From the NCBI GenBank assembly GCA_910586505.1, contig CAJUGV010000013.1:1-55502 (forward strand): 55,502 bases of DNA. Direction: 5' to 3'. Each line of letters begins with the position of its first letter. The stretch's first letter is position 1. A model generated the notes under the pieces. That model did no database searches, was not told the DNA's origin, and saw nothing but the letters and a program-made list of their open reading frames with translations. Of the stretch, positions 38,126 through 47,100 are shown one piece after another. The DNA is from an uncultured Paraprevotella sp. GTDB taxonomy: Bacteria; Bacteroidota; Bacteroidia; Bacteroidales; Bacteroidaceae. A program made the translations under genes and the position numbers.

Positions 38126-40072
38126 ATGAGTTACATTCATTTTGATAAAACTCTGATGACAAACTTGGAGGAGGCATTACCCAAGGAGATTTTGAGATCT
38201 AATCGCTCGGGTGCCTATTCTTGTTCTACGATTTTAGACTGTAACACAAGGAAGTATCACGGTTTGTTGGTTGTCCCTATAGCAGAGTTAGGAGATGAGA
38301 ACTATGTGTTGTTATCGTCCTTGGATGAAACTGTTGTGCAGCATGGGGCTGAATTTAATCTTGGACTTCATAAGTATCAGGGGAATAATTTCAGCCCGAA
38401 CGGACATAAGTATATCAGAGAATTTAACTGTGATCAGGTGCCTACTACTATTTATCGTGTGGGTGGTGTGGTGTTGAAGAAAGAAAAAGTTTTTCAACAT
38501 TATGAGAACCGTATTATCATTCGCTATACTTTGTTGGATGCACATTCGGAAACGACGTTAAAACTGCGTCCGTTCTTGGCGTTTCGTTGCGTGAGAGAAT
38601 ATACTCACGAAAACGGGCGTGTAAACAGAGATTATTATCCAGTGTCAAACGGAATCAAAACTTGCATGTATGACGGTTATCCGGAGCTTTATATGCAATT
38701 GAATAAAAAGAATGAATTTGTTTTTCAGCCGGATTGGTATCGCGGAGTAGAGTATCCAAAGGAACTGGAAAGAGGATATGCGTTTAACGAAGATCTTTAT
38801 GTGCCGGGATATTTTGAGATGAAAATAAGGAAGGGAGAGAGTGTGGTATTCTCTGCCGGCTTGTCTGAGATAAAACCCAGTCAACTGAAGCAGATTGCAG
38901 ATTTTGAGGTGAATATACGTACTCCGAGAGATAACTTTTATCATTGTCTTGTTAATTCCGCACACCAATTTTATTATCATGTAGACGGTGAGAATTATAT
39001 CCTTGCCGGTTATCCATGGTTCAAATGTCGTGCTCGTGATATGTTGATTGCCTTGCCTGGATTGACTTTACCTAATGAAGAGGTGAAGCAGTTTGAGTTG
39101 TGTATGAAGACAATGGAAAAGGGAATACGCGAGTTTATGGACGGAAAAACTCTGAGTGTGAAGATCCATGAAATAGAACATCCGGATATTCTTTTGTGGG
39201 CCATATGGTGTATCCAGCAGTATGGTAAGATTGTATCTTTAGAGAAGTGTGTGGAAAAGTACGGTCTTCTGGCCAAGGATATTATGACGTATCTAAGCAC
39301 AAGTTCTCATCCTAATCTTAAAGTGAGAGAGAATGGACTTGTGTATGCCAAGGGGAAGGATAAGGCTGTGACATGGATGAATTCCACGGCGAATGGCTGT
39401 CCTATTGTGCCGAGAAGCGGATATATTGTTGAATTTAATGTGCTGTGGTATAATGCACTGAGATTTAGCGAGGAAGTTTGCCATATTGTGGGCATGGAAG
39501 AAGAAGAGAAACGCTTTGCTGCAATGGTGCAGAAAGCCGGTGTGTCTTTTAAAGAAGTGTTCCTGAATGAACATGGCTATTTGTTCGATTATGTAGATGA
39601 AACGGATAATAGTAACGACTGGAGCGTTCGTCCCAATATGATATTCGCGGTGGCTCTTGACTATTCTCCGTTGGATCTTGCCGAGAAGAAAAAGATATTT
39701 GATATATGTACGAAAGAGTTACTTACGCCTAAGGGATTACGTTCATTAAGCCCTAAAAGCGGAGGGTATAATCCGATGTATGTAGGGCCTCAGGTGCAAC
39801 GTGACTATGCTTACCATCAAGGCACGGCATGGCCGTGGCTTGCCGGATTCTATATGGAGGCTTGTCTGAGTCTGTACAAGAAGAGCAGAGTGAGTTTTGT
39901 GGAGCGAGTATTGGTTGGATTCGAGGAAGAATTGTTTTATCATGCTCTCGGTACCATTCCCGAACTTTTTGATGGAAATCCCCCTTATCATGGCAGAGGG
40001 GCGATCTCTTTTGCGATGAATGTGGCAGAGATTCTCCGGGTAGTGAAATTAATTGAAAAGTACGTTATATAA
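38126..40072 (+). CDS. Glycogen debranching enzyme (amylo-alpha-1,6-glucosidase, GH133-type)
   Basis: 648 residues. N-terminal domain (about 1-240) has NRSGAYSCSTILDCNTRKYH and GLLVVPIAELGDENYVLLS, typical of bacterial/archaeal debranching enzymes. The C-terminal (alpha/alpha)6 catalytic part shows AGYPWFKCRARDMLIALPGL, VTWMNSTANGCPIVPRSGYI and VQRDYAYHQGTAWPWLAGFY. It cleaves alpha-1,6 branch points in glycogen-like glucans in the cytoplasm (no signal peptide). It leads a three-gene operon with a glycosyltransferase and a GH57 enzyme. Confidence 0.9.
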   Translation: MSYIHFDKTLMTNLEEALPKEILRSNRSGAYSCSTILDCNTRKYHGLLVVPIAELGDENYVLLSSLDETVVQHGAEFNLGLHKYQGNNFSPNGHKYIREFNCDQVPTTIYRVGGVVLKKEKVFQHYENRIIIRYTLLDAHSETTLKLRPFLAFRCVREYTHENGRVNRDYYPVSNGIKTCMYDGYPELYMQLNKKNEFVFQPDWYRGVEYPKELERGYAFNEDLYVPGYFEMKIRKGESVVFSAGLSEIKPSQLKQIADFEVNIRTPRDNFYHCLVNSAHQFYYHVDGENYILAGYPWFKCRARDMLIALPGLTLPNEEVKQFELCMKTMEKGIREFMDGKTLSVKIHEIEHPDILLWAIWCIQQYGKIVSLEKCVEKYGLLAKDIMTYLSTSSHPNLKVRENGLVYAKGKDKAVTWMNSTANGCPIVPRSGYIVEFNVLWYNALRFSEEVCHIVGMEEEEKRFAAMVQKAGVSFKEVFLNEHGYLFDYVDETDNSNDWSVRPNMIFAVALDYSPLDLAEKKKIFDICTKELLTPKGLRSLSPKSGGYNPMYVGPQVQRDYAYHQGTAWPWLAGFYMEACLSLYKKSRVSFVERVLVGFEEELFYHALGTIPELFDGNPPYHGRGAISFAMNVAEILRVVKLIEKYVI

Positions 40073-40089
40073 TACAGGGAGGAACGAAG

Positions 40090-41370
40090 ATGAAAGTATT
40101 AATGTTTGGTTGGGAGTTTCCTCCTCATATTCTTGGAGGACTCGGTACGGCAAGCTATGGACTGACGAAAGGGCTTTCTTTGCAGCCCGATATGGATATA
40201 ACGTTTTGTATTCCGAAACCCTGGGGCGATGAAGATCAAAGTTTCATGAAGATCGTGGGAATGAACAGCGTTCCTATTGTATGGCGTGATGTGGACTGGA
40301 ATTATGTGAACAGCCGCGTCGGAGGGTATATGGATCCGCAATTGTATTATGATTTACGCGACCATATTTATGCAGACTTTTCTTATATGCATGTGAATGA
40401 TTTAGGATGTATGGAGTTCTCTGGGCGATATCCCGATAATTTGCATGAGGAGATAAATAATTATTCCATAGTGGCCGGTGTGGTGGCCCGTCAGCAGCAG
40501 TTCGACATTATCCATGCGCACGACTGGCTTACTTATCCGGCCGGTATACATGCCAAAATGGTGAGCGGGAAACCTTTGGTAATTCATGTGCATGCCACGG
40601 ATTTTGACCGTAGTCGCGGTAATGTGAATCCTACGGTTTATAGCATAGAAAAGAATGGTATGGACCATGCGGACTGTATCATGTGCGTGAGCGAACTGAC
40701 GCGTCAGGCCGTCATCAACCATTATCATCAGGATCCGGCCAAGTGTTTTGCCATGCACAATGCCGTGTATCCGCTGGCTTCTGAACTTCAGGCAATCGTG
40801 GATGAGAGAAAGCCGAGTGCCGAACGTAAGGAGAAGGTGGTGACTTTTCTGGGGCGTATTACGATGCAGAAAGGGCCGGAGTATTTTATAGAGGCTGCAA
40901 AGAGAGTGTTGGATAGAACACATAACGTGCGTTTCTGCTTTGCCGGGAGTGGTGATATGATGAATGCCATGATAGAAATGGCCGCAGCTTACGGAATAGC
41001 CGACCGTTGTCATTTCCCCGGCTTCATGAAGGGAAGGCAAGTGTTTGAGTGTTTCCGTGACAGTGATGTCTATGTGATGCCTTCTGTGTCTGAGCCATTC
41101 GGCATTTCGCCTCTCGAAGCCATGCAGAGCGGGGTGCCTTCTATTATCAGCAAGCAGTCCGGTTGTGCGGAGATTCTTTCCAATTGTATAAAAGTGGATT
41201 ATTGGGATATAGATGCCATGGCGGATGCCATGTATGCGTTATGTATGTATCCGTCTCTGCATGAATACTTGCAGGTGGAGGGCAAGAAAGAGGTGGATGG
41301 CATAACATGGGAGAAAGTAGGCCAGCGCATCAGGAAGCTTTACGATGAGACTATTCAAAAATATAAATAA
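40090..41370 (+). CDS. GT-B glycosyltransferase (glycogen-synthase-like, GT4/GT5)
   Basis: 426 residues, complete GT-B fold. N-terminal MKVLMFGWEFPPHILGGLGT and DIIHAHDWLTYPAGIHAKM are glycogen-synthase-like acceptor/donor motifs. The C-terminal half has TFLGRITMQKGPEYFIEA and the nucleotide-sugar motif VSEPFGISPLEAMQSGVP (E-x7-E). It probably extends alpha-glucans from UDP- or ADP-glucose. It starts 17 bp after the debranching gene and 16 bp before the GH57 gene. Confidence 0.87.
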   Translation: MKVLMFGWEFPPHILGGLGTASYGLTKGLSLQPDMDITFCIPKPWGDEDQSFMKIVGMNSVPIVWRDVDWNYVNSRVGGYMDPQLYYDLRDHIYADFSYMHVNDLGCMEFSGRYPDNLHEEINNYSIVAGVVARQQQFDIIHAHDWLTYPAGIHAKMVSGKPLVIHVHATDFDRSRGNVNPTVYSIEKNGMDHADCIMCVSELTRQAVINHYHQDPAKCFAMHNAVYPLASELQAIVDERKPSAERKEKVVTFLGRITMQKGPEYFIEAAKRVLDRTHNVRFCFAGSGDMMNAMIEMAAAYGIADRCHFPGFMKGRQVFECFRDSDVYVMPSVSEPFGISPLEAMQSGVPSIISKQSGCAEILSNCIKVDYWDIDAMADAMYALCMYPSLHEYLQVEGKKEVDGITWEKVGQRIRKLYDETIQKYK

Positions 41371-41386
41371 TCTAAAACTCTAATAA

Positions 41387-42733
41387 ATGAAAACGATTTG
41401 CCTTTATTTCGAGATTCATCAAAATATACATTTGAAACGTTATCGTTTCTTTGATATTGGTACAGACCACTATTACTATGATGATTATGAGAATGAGAAG
41501 AGTATTACGGAGACGGCCGAGCGCTCATATATCCCGGCGCTTAGGACGTTGCTCGAAATGCTGAAGGAGAATAAGGGTTTCTTTAAGGTGGCTTTCTCCA
41601 TTTCGGGAACTGCTATCGAACTTTTTGAAAATTATACTCCAGCCGTGATAGAGCTGTTGCAGGAACTGAATGAAACCGGATGTGTGGAGTTTCTGGCAGA
41701 GCCGTATTCTCATGGTTTGTCTTCACTTGCCAATGAGGACTGTTTCAGAGAGGAAACTTTGAGGATGTCGCGTAAGGTGAAAGAGCTTTTTGGAAAAGAA
41801 CCGAAAGTATTCCGCAACTCTTCGCTGATATATTCCGATGATATCGGATGTACGCTGGCGGCAATGGGCTTTAAGGGCGTGCTGACAGAGGGCGCCAAGC
41901 ATATTTTGGGTTGGAAGAGTCCGCATTTTGTATATCATTGTGCGCAGAATCCCAATCTGAAGTTATTGTTGAGAGATTATAAGTTGTCGGATGATATTTC
42001 ATTGCGTTTCGGCAATTCCACGTGGAGTGAATATCCTCTGTTTGCCGACACTTATATGGACTGGATTGCTTCCGTGCCGGAAGAAGAGCAGGTCATCAAT
42101 ATTTTCATGGAACTTTGTGCTTTAGGTATGTTCCAGCCGCTGTCTTCGAACATCCTGGACTTTATCAAGGCGTTGCCCGGATGTGCAAAATCCCGTGGTA
42201 TCTCTTTTTCAACTCCTTCGGAAGTGATCAGTGCGCATAAGTCGGTAGGGGCGCTTGAGGTGCCTTATCCTCTGTCGTGGATAGATGAGGAGCGTGACAT
42301 CAGTTGCTGGCTGGGAAACGGTATGCAGCGTGAGGCCTTCAGCAAACTGTATAGCGTGGCAGACCGTGTGCACATCTGTAATGACCGGCGTATCAAGCAG
42401 GATTGGGATTACTTGCAGGCAAGTAACAATTTCCGTTTTATGACCACGAAGCCGGGTAGCTGGAATATGTATCGCGGAATTTACGATTCTGCGTATGATG
42501 CTTTCACTAATTATATGAATATCCTTGGTGATTTTATTAATCGGGTGAACATGATGTATCCGAGTGATGTGGACAATGAGGAGTTGAACTCTTTGCTTAC
42601 GCTTATTAAGAACCAAGGGGAGGAACTGGAACTGAAAGATAAGGAAATTGCACGCTTGAATACCCGTCTGAAGAAGCTCTCTGCAGCGGGCGAGAAGAAG
42701 CCGGCTACGCGAAAGGCGGCAGCTAAGAAATAA
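41387..42733 (+). CDS. GH57-family alpha-glucan enzyme
   Basis: 448 residues. GH57 signatures include the histidine at CLYFEIHQNIHLKRY near the N-terminus, the nucleophile candidate E in VLTEGAKHILGW, and a late acid candidate in the STWSEYPLFADTYMDW segment. GH57 contains amylases, amylopullulanases and branching enzymes. The family position cannot fix which. The C-terminus forms a predicted coiled coil (GEELELKDKEIARLNTRLKK) and ends in a basic Ala/Lys tail (KKPATRKAAAKK) that is not part of the catalytic fold. Confidence 0.85.
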   Translation: MKTICLYFEIHQNIHLKRYRFFDIGTDHYYYDDYENEKSITETAERSYIPALRTLLEMLKENKGFFKVAFSISGTAIELFENYTPAVIELLQELNETGCVEFLAEPYSHGLSSLANEDCFREETLRMSRKVKELFGKEPKVFRNSSLIYSDDIGCTLAAMGFKGVLTEGAKHILGWKSPHFVYHCAQNPNLKLLLRDYKLSDDISLRFGNSTWSEYPLFADTYMDWIASVPEEEQVINIFMELCALGMFQPLSSNILDFIKALPGCAKSRGISFSTPSEVISAHKSVGALEVPYPLSWIDEERDISCWLGNGMQREAFSKLYSVADRVHICNDRRIKQDWDYLQASNNFRFMTTKPGSWNMYRGIYDSAYDAFTNYMNILGDFINRVNMMYPSDVDNEELNSLLTLIKNQGEELELKDKEIARLNTRLKKLSAAGEKKPATRKAAAKK

Positions 42734-42788
42734 ATGTGATAGATAACCGCCCTTGTTGAGAAGGGCTGGAAAATGAGGATTATCGTAT

Positions 42789-42830
42789 ACTCCCGTTCAT
42801 CTGTTATAAGGCAGATGAACGGGAGTTTTC
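42789..42830 (+). terminator. Terminator after the GH57 gene
   Basis: A perfect 15-bp stem (ACTCCCGTTCATCTG / CAGATGAACGGGAGT) with an 8-nt loop, then TTTTC. Confidence 0.92.
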
Positions 42831-42957
42831 TTGTCTTGGGTAGATCTGTGTGAGTCTGCTTGACGACAGATGAGCGCAGTCGGCTGTCAAGATATGAGAT
42901 ATTCTCTTTTTCTTTGATTGTCAGTGTGTAAGATTCGTTGTAGCCGGCACTGGAATT

Positions 42958-42995
42958 TCATGAGGAAGAAAATTTTATTTACTGCGGAGTATTTT
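42958..42995. repeat. Degenerate palindromic intergenic element (copy C)
   Basis: Contains tgaggaagaaaattttattt followed by ctgcggag, matching one arm and loop of copy A. The second arm is missing or eroded. Nothing else is recognised in 42831-43137. Confidence 0.55.
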
Positions 42996-43137
42996 TAATT
43001 TTTGTGGGCACGGTTTTTTATTTTATTGCGGTGTATGATTCTTTGCAATGAGGCAAAGGAGGTATACGGATACTTAGGGTGTATGACATGAGGGTGGGGG
43101 AAGGCGGGAGGGAATGCAGACTGTATTGTACCAAAAG

Positions 43138-43183
43138 AAACCGGAAAGGAAATAATATGTTTCCATATCTTCCTTTCCGGTTT
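43138..43183. terminator. Terminator for the DUF4270 gene
   Basis: AAACCGGAAAGGAA (43138-43151) pairs with TTCCTTTCCGGTTT (43170-43183) around an 18-nt loop, just past the stop of the minus-strand DUF4270 gene. T-rich sequence lies on both sides. Confidence 0.78.
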
Positions 43184-43206
43184 TGTTTTCTGTGTGAGTG
43201 CCGGTA

Positions 43207-44619
43207 TTATTGGAACGAACTGTATATCACTTGCACTTTGATTTTGCTGCTTTCTCCTCCGGCCAGCCGCGTGCTTCCCAATCCCATGTCGTGGGTTACG
43301 CTTACGATATTGTTGCTGTTATCCCGGTTTACCTCTACCGGAATGAGCACGACCTTGTTCCAGTCAGGATGGTTTTGTGTCCATGTTTCCGGTGCTATCC
43401 CAGCTTTGGCGGCACCTTCGTTTCTCTCTCTCTTGCATCGTGAAACGAGGTTGCTGATGTTAGAGAAAGTGTATGTGTTGTAACTGTTGTTGAAAGACGT
43501 CACATAGGAAGTCTTGTCGTCGGGAACACGTCTTTCTTCAAAGAAAGAGTACATATCCTGCTTGCGCACCAACAGGATGGTTCCGGGCACTTCGAAAGCA
43601 GAACTCGGCGTGGAGGTATTGTATCTATACAGAGTGAACTGTGCCTGACTGATGCTGTCGTTCAGGTGCTCTTCTCTGTAGATGTCGTTTATAGGCAATG
43701 TGATTTCTGTAAATACCCCGGCAGGCGTTTTCAGGTATGTGCAACGCGTATCGCTTTCTATGAATTCCTTTAAGTTGTCATTTTCCACATAAGTGTTCTG
43801 CAAGACTTCCGGTGTGGCAGAAAAGCGGCTCATGCCTACATAGGTGGTATCTTTTACCGCATCTTTGTAGCTGAAATAGAGATTCATCGTGCCGACTCTC
43901 ATCTTAACCATTGTGCCGTCTCCGTCTGTTAGCTTGAAGTAGAAGCCCGGGCAGACATGGCGGATGAAGTTATATGAATTCCTGAAGAAGTCTTTGTTTT
44001 CATAGAACTTGTTCATGATGAACGTGCCGTATTCCTTAGGCAGCATAATGCGGATGTTGTGGGCATGGGAGCTGCTTTCCAGTTCGGTATCCGATAGTGT
44101 GAAATCCTTGGTCGTGAATACTTTCCGGGCAATGGGGTTGGGGTTGTGGTGATTGATGTATTTGCTAAAATCAGTATTGCTGTAATATGTCGTGTCTTCG
44201 CGTACTACATGGGTGGTATCCAATTCATAGACATCTACTTTCATCGGATTGTTCTCGTCTCCGTAGAATTTCTCGTAGTACAGTCTTATTTCTATGGAGT
44301 CTGCTTCTATTTTCCCCGCCTGATTCTTGACAATAAGGTCGTATGGAGGGAATTCATAGTTTTCCAATGTGCTGAACTGTGCAAGGAATTCCGCTTTGAC
44401 CGGTAATCCGGTTTCAGGATCCGTTATGCGTCCTAAATATGAACTGTTACTGTTGCTAAGTACGGAATCCACTACGATGGAACGTGTGTCTGCTTCGTAG
44501 ATAGAGTAGGACGCATTGATATTGTCGGAATCCGTATAGATGCCGATGTTGTCCGTTGTGTTGTCGCAGGCAACGGCGCATAATCCAAGCATCGAGATGA
44601 ATGAAGTCTTGAAATTCAT
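43207..44619 (-). CDS. DUF4270 family lipoprotein
   Basis: 470 residues. Lipoprotein signal MNFKTSFISMLGLCAVAC (lipobox AVAC), then the family opening (DNTTDNIGIYTDSDNINASY) and DSVLSNSNSSYLGRITDPET. DUF4270 is a Bacteroidetes family of exported proteins of unknown function, commonly found with a glycogen/starch synthase gene as here (23 bp upstream). It is probably surface or periplasmic. How it relates to cytosolic glycogen synthesis is unexplained. Confidence 0.86.
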   Translation of the reverse strand: MNFKTSFISMLGLCAVACDNTTDNIGIYTDSDNINASYSIYEADTRSIVVDSVLSNSNSSYLGRITDPETGLPVKAEFLAQFSTLENYEFPPYDLIVKNQAGKIEADSIEIRLYYEKFYGDENNPMKVDVYELDTTHVVREDTTYYSNTDFSKYINHHNPNPIARKVFTTKDFTLSDTELESSSHAHNIRIMLPKEYGTFIMNKFYENKDFFRNSYNFIRHVCPGFYFKLTDGDGTMVKMRVGTMNLYFSYKDAVKDTTYVGMSRFSATPEVLQNTYVENDNLKEFIESDTRCTYLKTPAGVFTEITLPINDIYREEHLNDSISQAQFTLYRYNTSTPSSAFEVPGTILLVRKQDMYSFFEERRVPDDKTSYVTSFNNSYNTYTFSNISNLVSRCKRERNEGAAKAGIAPETWTQNHPDWNKVVLIPVEVNRDNSNNIVSVTHDMGLGSTRLAGGESSKIKVQVIYSSFQ

Positions 44620-44642
44620 GAATACTCAGAGGGTAATAATTC

Positions 44643-45467
44643 TTATTCTTGATTCTGGTTGTTGCTCCACACTGTGTTGTAGAAATCTGCAAAAGCATCG
44701 GCATCGGCGGCGCTTACGTTCTCAAGTACCGGAATCTGTCTGCCATGTGCGTATTCGGCAAAAGACCGGAATTTGTCGCTTGTCGGCAGGGTCAGGCCGT
44801 CAGAGTAATTGATAGCCAGTTTATTGAGTTCTTCGAAAGTCATTTCCGGACTGAATTCTTCAAGAACCGATGCACTGACATTCTTAAAAGCGATGCAGTT
44901 GCCGAAATTTGCTCCCATCGGTTGCTTCAGTTCTTCCGAAGACATGGAGTAGACTATTTTGCAGTCGCGGAATGAAGGTTCTTCGTTGTATGCGATCTTG
45001 GCATAGAGGGGAACTAAAGCGGACATCCAGCCTTGGCAGTGTATGATGTCCGGTGTCCAGCGAAGCTTTTTCACCGTTTCCAATACGCCTCGTGCATAGA
45101 ATATGGCACGTTCGCCATTGTCTTCATATTCATTTCCGTTCTCGTCGAGAGCCATCATGCGTTTCAAGAAATAATCATCGTTATCAATGAAGTACACCTG
45201 CATCCGGGCTGCCTGTATAGAGGCCACTTTGATGATAAGAGGATGGTCCGTGTCGTCAATGATGAGGTTCATGCCGGAAAGGCGGATCACTTCGTGGAGC
45301 TGGTTGCGGCGTTCATTGATGTTTCCCCATTTAGGCATGAAAGTTCTGATCTCCATCCCTCTGTCCTGTATCTCTTGTGGAAGTTCTCTACCTAAGGCGG
45401 CCAGTTCCGAGTTAGGAACATAAGGCGTCATTTCTTGAGTAATGAATAATATTTTTTTAGCCTTCAT
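44643..45467 (-). CDS. Glycogen/starch synthase N-terminal domain protein (single GT-B half)
   Basis: 274 residues matching only the catalytic N-terminal half of GT5 glycogen synthases (MKAKKILFITQEMTPYVPNS, GMEIRTFMPKWGNINERRNQ, WTPDIIHCQGWMSALVPLYA). The C-terminal nucleotide-binding Rossmann domain is absent. This short form is, from memory, normal in Bacteroides. The canonical KxGG near the N-terminus appears as PNSELAALG, lacking the usual lysine-glycine-glycine. Its start is taken at MKAKK; MTMKAKK six nt upstream is equally possible. Activity without a C-terminal half is doubtful. Confidence 0.8.
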   Translation of the reverse strand: MKAKKILFITQEMTPYVPNSELAALGRELPQEIQDRGMEIRTFMPKWGNINERRNQLHEVIRLSGMNLIIDDTDHPLIIKVASIQAARMQVYFIDNDDYFLKRMMALDENGNEYEDNGERAIFYARGVLETVKKLRWTPDIIHCQGWMSALVPLYAKIAYNEEPSFRDCKIVYSMSSEELKQPMGANFGNCIAFKNVSASVLEEFSPEMTFEELNKLAINYSDGLTLPTSDKFRSFAEYAHGRQIPVLENVSAADADAFADFYNTVWSNNQNQE

Positions 45468-45494
45468 TGTCATGTTCTCTATTTTTCTTAGGTA

Positions 45495-45527
45495 CAAAGG
45501 TACGTAATTTATTGAGATTAACAGCAA
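45495..45527 (-). promoter_or_regulatory. Promoter of the glycogen-synthase-like / DUF4270 operon
   Basis: On the minus strand, -7 TACCTTTG (45502-45495) and a -33-like TTG (45527-45525), 22 bp apart. Confidence 0.6.
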
Positions 45528-45533
45528 TGTAGA

Positions 45534-45865
45534 GTAAAAAAGTAGTCTGTAAGAAGCAGAGAAAGAGAAAAAGGCCCGGTTCTTCTAACGGGTTACGGAG
45601 GCTTGCCTTTGGGTGGTGACAGATTCATCTTAAGTGGGCGGCGATGCGGGTGTGGGGCTTCCTGCGAGTTGCCAGACTGTCTGTTCCGGGTTTGTTTTCG
45701 TGATTCGTTGCAGCTCTTTCTGGTGTGGTTGCGGATTGGAAATGTAATGGAGTAATGAACTTGTGCATGTTTTTCGGAGTAGTTCGGAAAGACGGGTAGT
45801 CTGGTTTATGGGGTGGGGAATCAAATAAAATCTATGACAGTGTTTCTTTGTATTTCATTTTATCG
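45534..45865. other. 332-bp stretch with no recognised feature
   Basis: Between the divergent glycogen-synthase-like operon and the six-gene cassette. Open frames here are short and lack known motifs. GC-rich composition changes abruptly to AT-rich at about 45830, close to the start of the cassette. Confidence 0.5.
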
Positions 45866-45873
45866 TAACTTTG
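45866..45873 (+). promoter_or_regulatory. -7 box of the six-gene nucleotide/sulfur cassette
   Basis: TAACTTTG, 22 bp before the first ATG. A TTTG at 45847-45850 is 15 bp away, closer than the usual spacing. Confidence 0.55.
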
Positions 45874-45895
45874 TGAAATAAAGCTACGATAATCT

Positions 45896-46537
45896 ATGGC
45901 ACTGATAAGTCTAAACAGCAGAATAACTGATAGCTGGGAAGAAAGATGCAAGCATCTTAAGTCTCCGGAAAGTTTGATTTATGTGAAAGATAGAGCGCAA
46001 GAGGATATTGTTAATCCGGCATCTATGGAGATAGCTGTAGGAGATGTATATATATTGCCGGGTGACAATAAACAGTATAGAATAGCAGATGAGGGATTGA
46101 CAATAAAACCGAAAAAATCTGTTGTAATATATAGCCAACAAAAAATAGCATTGCCCTACAATGCTTTCGGGATAGTTACCGGTAAGGGAAACTACATCTT
46201 TCAGGGATGTTTTATTTCTACGGGTAAGATAGATCCCGGATTCGACGGTTACCTGAAAATCGGGTTTTATAATGGCGGCAATAAAAAAGTTACCTTGATG
46301 CGCGGCAAAGGGTTTGCTTCCGTATATTTTATTAACACGGATTTTACGATGGAACATGCATTGGAGGATTATCAAACGGCACCGCCTGCCAATATAAAGC
46401 AGATCGGAAGATTACGGACTTTCTGGACTTATGTAACAGAGCATTGGATAAGTTTTTTGGCTTGGGGCATTGTGGCCTTACCGGCTGCGATATATTATGT
46501 ACTACAAATAATTAATTACTTTAAACTCTCTGCGTGA
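45896..46537 (+). CDS. dCTP deaminase/dUTPase-fold protein with C-terminal membrane anchor, deaminase residues not conserved
   Basis: 213 residues. Residues about 40-165 follow the trimeric dCTP deaminase/dUTPase barrel (VNPASMEIAVGDVYILPGDN, STGKIDPGFDGYLKIGFYNG). Compared with remembered dCTP deaminase, the S-x3-R segment is replaced by TGKGNYIFQG and the catalytic glutamate position reads LKIGFYN (Gly). The dUTPase-like IDPGF aspartate is kept. Residues 185-208 (WISFLAWGIVALPAAIYYVL) form one membrane helix, unusual for this fold. I infer a nucleotide-binding, membrane-attached sensor or effector rather than an enzyme. It overlaps the next gene by 4 nt. Confidence 0.72.
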   Translation: MALISLNSRITDSWEERCKHLKSPESLIYVKDRAQEDIVNPASMEIAVGDVYILPGDNKQYRIADEGLTIKPKKSVVIYSQQKIALPYNAFGIVTGKGNYIFQGCFISTGKIDPGFDGYLKIGFYNGGNKKVTLMRGKGFASVYFINTDFTMEHALEDYQTAPPANIKQIGRLRTFWTYVTEHWISFLAWGIVALPAAIYYVLQIINYFKLSA

Positions 46538-47100
46538 TGATTGTGACAGGCAATAATCTGAAAGCATTGATACGGCAGTTTGGCATGATTCAGGAACAGG
46601 CGTATGACCAGTTCTCTCTTTCATTGACTTTGGACCGTCAGGTAATTAGATTTAAGGAAGACACACCATGTATTACATATGGGCAGGATATTCCCGATGA
46701 ATGGCTGGAAGAATTATATATACAGGACGGGTATATCCTGAAACCGGGGCATGCGATACTGGCATGCAGTTCTGAAACCATAAACATGCCCAAGGGGTAT
46801 ATAGGCATACTTCAGACAAAAGGTTCATTGGCCCGGCTCTTCGTAACGGTGCATTGTTGCGACGGTCAGGTTGAGAGCGGGTATAGTGGGAAAATCACTT
46901 TTGAAATATGTAATATGGGACCGGTTGAAGTGAAACTTCTTCCCGGACATAAGGTCGGGCAATTATTTGTTTTTTCGACATCCTGCGAGAATGAAATGTA
47001 TAACGGGCAATACAATCATGCAAACAGTCCTACGATAAGTAATAAGGGATACAATAATAAAAAATATGAAAACAGAACTGACACTTGCTGTTCCGACTGA
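46534..47100 (+). CDS. dCTP deaminase-like protein
   Basis: 188 residues, close to the usual 190. The active-site segment TKGSLARLFVTVHCCDGQVE holds the S-x-x-R pair, and SGYSGKITFEICN holds the glutamate that in Dcd activates water. The phrase LPGHKVGQLFVFS matches the C-terminal strand. So, unlike its upstream neighbour, it looks catalytically competent, deaminating dCTP or a related nucleotide, possibly also hydrolysing dUTP. The C-terminal tail (SPTISNKGYNNKKYENR) differs from the housekeeping form. It overlaps the upstream gene by 4 nt and the Nudix gene by 35 nt. Confidence 0.8.
   Translation: MMIVTGNNLKALIRQFGMIQEQAYDQFSLSLTLDRQVIRFKEDTPCITYGQDIPDEWLEELYIQDGYILKPGHAILACSSETINMPKGYIGILQTKGSLARLFVTVHCCDGQVESGYSGKITFEICNMGPVEVKLLPGHKVGQLFVFSTSCENEMYNGQYNHANSPTISNKGYNNKKYENRTDTCCSD

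Noticed and set aside
45630..45824. 64-codon minus-strand open frame upstream of the cassette
   Set aside because: No start context, motif or neighbour link.
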